A stretch of DNA of 64,000 bases. Origin: Cynocephalus volans. Its lineage: Eukaryota > Chordata > Mammalia > Dermoptera > Cynocephalidae. The notes beneath the pieces are model-generated. The model ran no database searches, was not told where the DNA came from, and worked only from the letters and a program-made list of their open reading frames with translations. The DNA lies in assembly GCF_027409185.1 (NCBI RefSeq), contig NC_084467.1, positions 83,088,501 through 83,152,500 on the forward strand. Reading direction: 5' to 3'. Positions 58,950-64,000 of this stretch are shown here, piece by piece; positions within the stretch are counted from its first letter, which is position 1; each line of letters opens with the position of its first letter. The translations under genes and the position numbers were made by a program.

Positions 58950-61315
58950 TGGCCAGTCAACAACTATTAAGTCCCTTCTATTCTCTTAAGTATTTCCCAG
59001 GGTGGACAGTGAATGGACAGGGGCAGATGGTCCATTTCTTTTCTTCTAGGGTAGCTTAGCAAGTCAATAGTCATAACAATTACTCTGAACCAACTTGTTC
59101 TCTTTTTTTCTAGTGAGGCTTAAAGTTTTATTTGATTTTTACTAAAAGAAATGCCTGTGTGAGGGTGACTTCTGGGTCTAGGGCTTGCTGCTTTGATTAG
59201 TATCTGATCTGGAAAGAGTACCCACCACCATGGTCCAAAGTCATTCCTTGCTCTTTGGAGAAGATAAAGCAAGCACATGATTCCTCTTGCTGGCACAAGG
59301 AACACTTCCCCACGGAGGGGGGGATGAGGACCTTGTCCTTGCACCTTTGCTTCTTGTAACAGCTTCACAAATTTCACAGGGGCTATAGAAATCCTAGCTC
59401 TTCCCAGGTCCTCCTCTGCAGTAGCTTCCCTTCAGTTGGGCTTAGCAGAGAGAGAGAACAAAATTGTTTTAACTCTTTCTTAGAGGAGACTGTTTCTGAT
59501 GAAGAGAAGATCTTGATAAGTACTTGGGGTCAGCTGAGATCTTGAATCAGAGACTTAGCTGAAGACAAGGTCATGAAAAGATAATTAAACTCTGAACTAG
59601 AATTCAACAGGAACTTAGGGAGTAGAGGAGAGCACAAAAGATTAGTTGTTGGTAGGGTTGGTGGTGGAGACGAGGAAGATGGTGAACCACGTGGTTGAGA
59701 GGCCAGCAAACTGCTACGAACAAGGACGTGGACTTCAGAGTCTGAAGTCATTTGCTCTGCTCTGATGTGACACCCCCCACCCTGCTCCTCAGCTTCTTAT
59801 CCTTTCAGGAATGGCTGTTTCACAGGCATTCACACAGGTTTGACAGGAGTGGCATTTTTAGTGGAAAGTGATATAAAACAAGGTATCCACAGAATAGGGA
59901 GCTGAGTCAGAAACTGAACTAATTCAGTGGAAGCATGAACTTGGGGTCAAGGCTGAATGCGAATGAGCCTCTGTAGAATTAGCAGGTATCTGAGGGGGTG
60001 ATCTGAATATTGCACAGGCCTTTGAATTGGTATGTGAGCCCATCTTGTTGCGTCTTAAAGGATGAAGTAGGATTCTATAGGTGCTATGCATGTGGCACAT
60101 CCTGGACAAACTAGGCCAGTTTGTCCCAGCATTTTTGGGAATCTGCCTTGCTGCAGGAGGTCTGCCCCTGAAACAGTGAGGCTCTCAGCTGTGTAAGCAT
60201 GAGAATAACTGTCATCTTCTCCCATAGCCTGTCTCTCTATCAACTCAGGGTTTCAGGACTGGAAGGAGGAATTCTTATGCAATTCCTCTTTCCTTTGTTT
60301 TGAGTCTCTGGTCTTCTTCAGGCTGTGTTGTCGTCTGAGATGAAGGCAGCTCAGCCCAGGTGATGGGTCTCGCTGCTGTCTGCAAGGGTGTCCAGACACC
60401 TACCATCCATCTTTAAGATATACAGAAAGAATCCCACAGACATTTAATTGCACGTCCTCCAAGGTGGCCCCAGGGCCTTTGCTGCCCACTCACCTCCATC
60501 TGTTCTGTTCATACACCCCAGACTCTGTACCAGGATTGGAAGGAGCCTCTTCCTGTTAATCAAGGAATCCTCCCCCAACCCAATCCTGACTCCCGCATTC
60601 CAGAGACCAGTTGGCCAAAATAAGCCTGTGGGACTTCTGTAGGGCGTTCACCACTCACCCCTGCCAGGGATGGTATCATCTGGCCTCTCCATATCACCCA
60701 GATGTCTGGTTCCTGACCAGAATCTCTCCTTCCTGCAGACATTCCAGTGGGTTGGCAGAAGTCCTTTGTTTACTGCCAAAACCCCTCTGCCTGAGACTCA
60801 GCCTTTGCTTTTCCTGCAGCTTCTATGGACTTCCCTTTATTGGTTGCTTTCTTGGGGGAATATTTGATAGAGAAGAACCAGGGCCCCACGGGCTCAGGGG
60901 TTCTGATTGCCTTGTCTCTCCAAGCCTCAGCAGGCCCTGCTGACTGACAGTTTGACCTTTGTCAGGATCCAACAGTATTTCTGCCTCCTGGGTCTTCTGC
61001 CCTCTATTCTTCCCGGGGATGCAGTCCATCCCCTGGCTTTCCTCAGCAGGGCCTTTTTTGGCTGCACAATTGGTTTGAGCCATTGCTGGACCTCTGGGAA
61101 CATGAAGACAAACAGATGGTGAAAACCCCAGGTTTTAGCCTCCCCAGCAACTTACTCCGTCCATGCCCAGTAGCTAGGCATTTGTAAAGTGTCTCCAGAG
61201 CCTGGTCGTGGCCTCTGTCACATCTTTCTGCCCCATAAGAAACTCCCCTTTCCCACTGCCTTTTTAGACTCTGCATAATTCATTTCTGGTTCTCCAGATG
61301 TCCTGCTTCTAATGA
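58950..61315. other. Mostly unassigned stretch
   Basis: About 2.4 kb. At 59105-59400 the minus strand ends with AATAAA about 20 nt before a short A run (T run at 59103-59109), hinting at a processed retrocopy, but the frame there was not recognised. Elsewhere nothing is identified. Confidence 0.4.
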
Positions 61316-61317
61316 TA

Positions 61318-61568
61318 CTAGCTAAAGTGTATTGAGCACATTGTATGAACCAGACACTGTGCTCAGCATTTTACTTTCATTGTCTCATTTAATTCTTACA
61401 ACAATGCATTCGGTAGAGCCATTATTATTCCCTCATTTTATAGAGAGGGAACTGAAGCACTGAGAGGTTAGGTAACTTTCCTGAACAGCTAGAAAGCACC
61501 AGAGTCATGATTGAAACACAGCTTACTCAAGAGACCGGGCTCTTTATCTCTATGCCGTACAGCATCTT
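61318..61568 (-). repeat. MIR SINE
   Basis: Near full-length antisense MIR: 'tattgagcacattgtatgaaccagac', 'cattttatagagagggaactgaag', 'gaggttaggtaactttcc' and 'ctctatgccgtacagcatctta'. Confidence 0.93.
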
Positions 61569-61695
61569 ACTGGGCCTTATTATGTCTGCCAGCTATTTCC
61601 TGTACCAAAGAGAACTCCCTACTTCCTGCCCACCCAGTGAGTAGATGGGTAGAAGTAGTTTGGGACATGTAGTGGGTACCAAGTAGTGTTTAGGG

Positions 61696-61861
61696 GATGT
61701 GTGGATGGGCGGATAGATAATGGGTGGACAGATGGATAGATGGATGGGTGGGTAGATGATAGGGGGGTAGATGGATGGGTGGATGAATGGGTGAATGACA
61801 GGTGAATGGACAAATGAATGGGTGGATGGATGGATGGACAACAGGTGGATGGATGGGTGGA
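61696..61861. repeat. Degenerate (TGGA)n microsatellite
   Basis: About 165 bp of TGGA/TAGA/TGGG units with many interruptions. Poly-His/Pro/Ser-type frames on the minus strand arise from it. Confidence 0.93.
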
Positions 61862-61864
61862 CTG

Positions 61865-64000
61865 TCATGTGATCAAGGGTCTTTTGAGCATAAAAACATT
61901 TTGGAAAACATGGAGCTCATGTAATCCAGAGCTACATACTCTCTGGCTGTTCTTTTCTCTCTTTTTCCCAGACCCTACAGGCTGTTCTGTTTACAGAAGG
62001 TCTTTCTGTAGTTACCTAACTTCACAGAACAAACAAAGCATCTATGTTCCCTCTAATAGTTATTTCCGCCTGTATTTATTTTCTCAGCTGCTTCACACTA
62101 ACTTTGGAATTCAAAACAGGTTTGAACAGAGAGGCTTGGTTTTCAGTAAGTCTGGCAATTCTCTGATCATGGTGGCATCCAGAGGCCGAAACCTGACTCA
62201 GGAGGATTGGATCAATCTGTGGGATGCACTGTTTATGTCTGGAGTTCTGAGGCACCCCTGTTGTGCAGAAACAAGGAAACTCAAATCTCCCAACAAACTG
62301 CTGTAAAGCAGAGGCTGAGACTGAAGATAGCCTGCTCTTTTAACCCTGAAAAAGGTCATGGAAGAGGTGAGCTTGCAGGATAGGGACAAGCTTGCCCATC
62401 AGGCCCTCTTTCCCCTTTACTTCCTGGTCCCCGTTGAACATGTCGATCACCATTTCAATCTCTATACAACTTCTATACCTCTCCTCTTGTTCCCCTGCTT
62501 CCAGGTGACAAACTCACTCTTGCTAAGGCGTTAGTGACTTACTGCTTTCCCTTCCCATTAGAAAGAAGTTTCTCAATAGAAGCAATGTTAAACACAAAGG
62601 CAGAGCCACTTAAATTGCCCCAAGCAAGTGAAGCCCCCTGGGCCTGTCATTCAGGCTAGCCTGCTCATTTATGATATTAGTTTTATGTATCTTTTTATTA
62701 ATATTACTATTAAATCAAATGGATCAGAGAACAACTCAAGGCCAAGTTCTTTTCCCATTGATTCTAGTGTCTAGAGAGGTTCTTCCTCACCTCAGAATGA
62801 GAGTTTGGGGGCACAAATATGTTAACACCTCTCACCAACCCCAAGACCCCAGCCCATGTTTCACTGCAGGACATGTTGCTTACCAGAGTAGCCTGCCCTG
62901 CCCCTTGCTTGGGGTCTATCTGCCCAAGAGGCCCTGGTCAGGAGGGGTACAGGGTGCCCCTGGCAGGCCCAATCTTCACTTCAAGTACTTGCAATTCAGG
63001 AAGGAGGAGTTACCTCCACTGGAGAGTTTTCAAGATGTTGACTAGTTAGTGCATTTTGACATGGGCATAAAAGAAAGGAAAGAAAAATGTGTATTTGCTC
63101 TTTTTTGTTCTCACTCTAAGCTTTTTGATAACTCTACATTCCCAGCTCTAATCCTTTTGTCTGATTGTGAGCTTAGATTACAGGTAAACTCTGTGAGCTT
63201 TCTGCATGGAAAGTTATATATACAAAAAAAAATAATAATAAAAGACAAGTCTTTCCCTTGTGCTCCAAATCCCTTTTGGTCATTGAAATGACAATGGGAA
63301 ATTGTTGTCATATGCCATCAACCTATTTCATGTGAAAACAGGTTAAGCCTTCATGCCCAGGGAACTGTGAACAAATCTGCCCATTCTAGGTGTGTCCTAG
63401 TTCCTGGCAATCATCCATGCTGAGGCCCCGAGCACCTCTCTTCTTCACATGGGAAAATGATTCGTCAGAGGGAGGGAAGGTGTGCTCCTGGCAGGGAGAA
63501 ACGAGTCAGTGCGTCCCCTTGTGAGGACTGGAGAAAGGCGTCCAGCCTTCCAGGTGGTGTGTTGTGCCACAAGCACAGGCTAGGGAAGCAGCATGCCGGC
63601 TGATGTCAGCCACACTCGGCCCCTCAGTGGGTTCTGTGTGAGGCAGCCCCAGCCCCTGCCATATAGCTTTGCTGTGAGGGTCTCTGCCTGCTCTGCTAGG
63701 TGTCTTAGCTTTCGGAATGCCTGCTACAGATTTGCCACCATAGACCTGAGACAGCAAACCCATTAGTGATAGAGCGATAAGGGTGACTGGAGTTCACAGG
63801 CCGGCAGCACTAGCTTCACACCTGCTCATTCAGAGGCATTCACCATCAACACCCACTCTGCAAAAAGGCATTGGATCTTAACTCATGCAACTGCAAATTT
63901 CTCTGAAACCCTACAGTCAAAACAGCTCTTAGATACGCAAAGCATAATTGATAGAAACTCAGAGCTTGAAGATCCTTGAGAGATCATCTGGGCCAACCCC
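61865..64000. other. Mostly unassigned stretch
   Basis: About 2.1 kb with no recognised repeat or exon. The 162-residue frame at 61818-62306 starts in the TGGA tract. The last 60 bp ('cttgagagatcatctgggcc') may begin another old repeat cut off by the window end. Confidence 0.4.

Noticed and set aside
61818..62306. 162-residue plus-strand open frame
   Set aside because: Its start lies in the TGGA microsatellite and the rest shows no recognisable family.
1..64000. CRISPR arrays, operons, bacterial promoters or phage genes
   Set aside because: No regularly spaced repeats with unique spacers and no dense gene packing; the repeat content is mammalian.

Overview
This window is mammalian nuclear DNA. 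It is intron-poor, has no convincing host coding exon, and is dense in old transposable elements. The best clue to species is a pair of short SINEs (4555-4731 and 19605-19770, both minus strand). Each is built from two tandem tRNA-Ile-like units, has an A-rich tail and is flanked by target-site duplications. Dimeric tRNA-Ile SINEs are the t-SINEs described from colugos (Dermoptera), so a Galeopterus- or Cynocephalus-like genome is the favoured source. That is an inference from the repeat family, not from a database match.

Layout. 1-16 kb: a TTCC microsatellite, an AT-rich array with a 37-bp inverted repeat (about 2 kb), a TG/TCTG microsatellite, many MIR and L2 fossils, one t-SINE, a MaLR-type solo LTR (13.07 kb), and two inverted copies of another solo LTR (9.87 and 14.30 kb) that carries a triplet-repeat leader. 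16-24 kb: an L1 fragment that appears to carry a 3' transduction, a second t-SINE, a mariner-like MITE split by an L1 piece, and MIRs. 24-36 kb: mostly unassigned DNA with antisense MaLR/MLT1 LTRs, an old L1 ORF2 piece at 31.5 kb and a second copy of the 13-kb MaLR LTR at 33.95 kb. 36.3-38.7 kb: a full-length but dead Tigger (pogo-like) DNA transposon with a decayed transposase on the minus strand. 39-44 kb: a long L2 3' end, MIRs and a strong G-quadruplex motif. 44.7-46.8 kb: a minus-strand processed pseudogene of KATNBL1, next to a short GC-box-rich CpG block. 52.44-58.04 kb: a near full-length antisense L1 with recognisable, broken ORF1 and ORF2. 58-64 kb: MIRs, a degenerate TGGA microsatellite and unassigned sequence.

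Nothing here forms an operon or pathway. The coding-like signal is from retroelements, a DNA transposon and retrocopies. The most informative structures are nested or mechanistic: the putative L1 3' transduction with a 16-bp perfect duplication, the near-perfect AT-rich palindrome, the LTR pair with variable triplet repeats just downstream of a TATA box, and the KATNBL1 retrocopy. No previously undescribed biological system could be supported. Repeat boundaries were read by eye from remembered family features and are approximate unless a target-site duplication fixes them.
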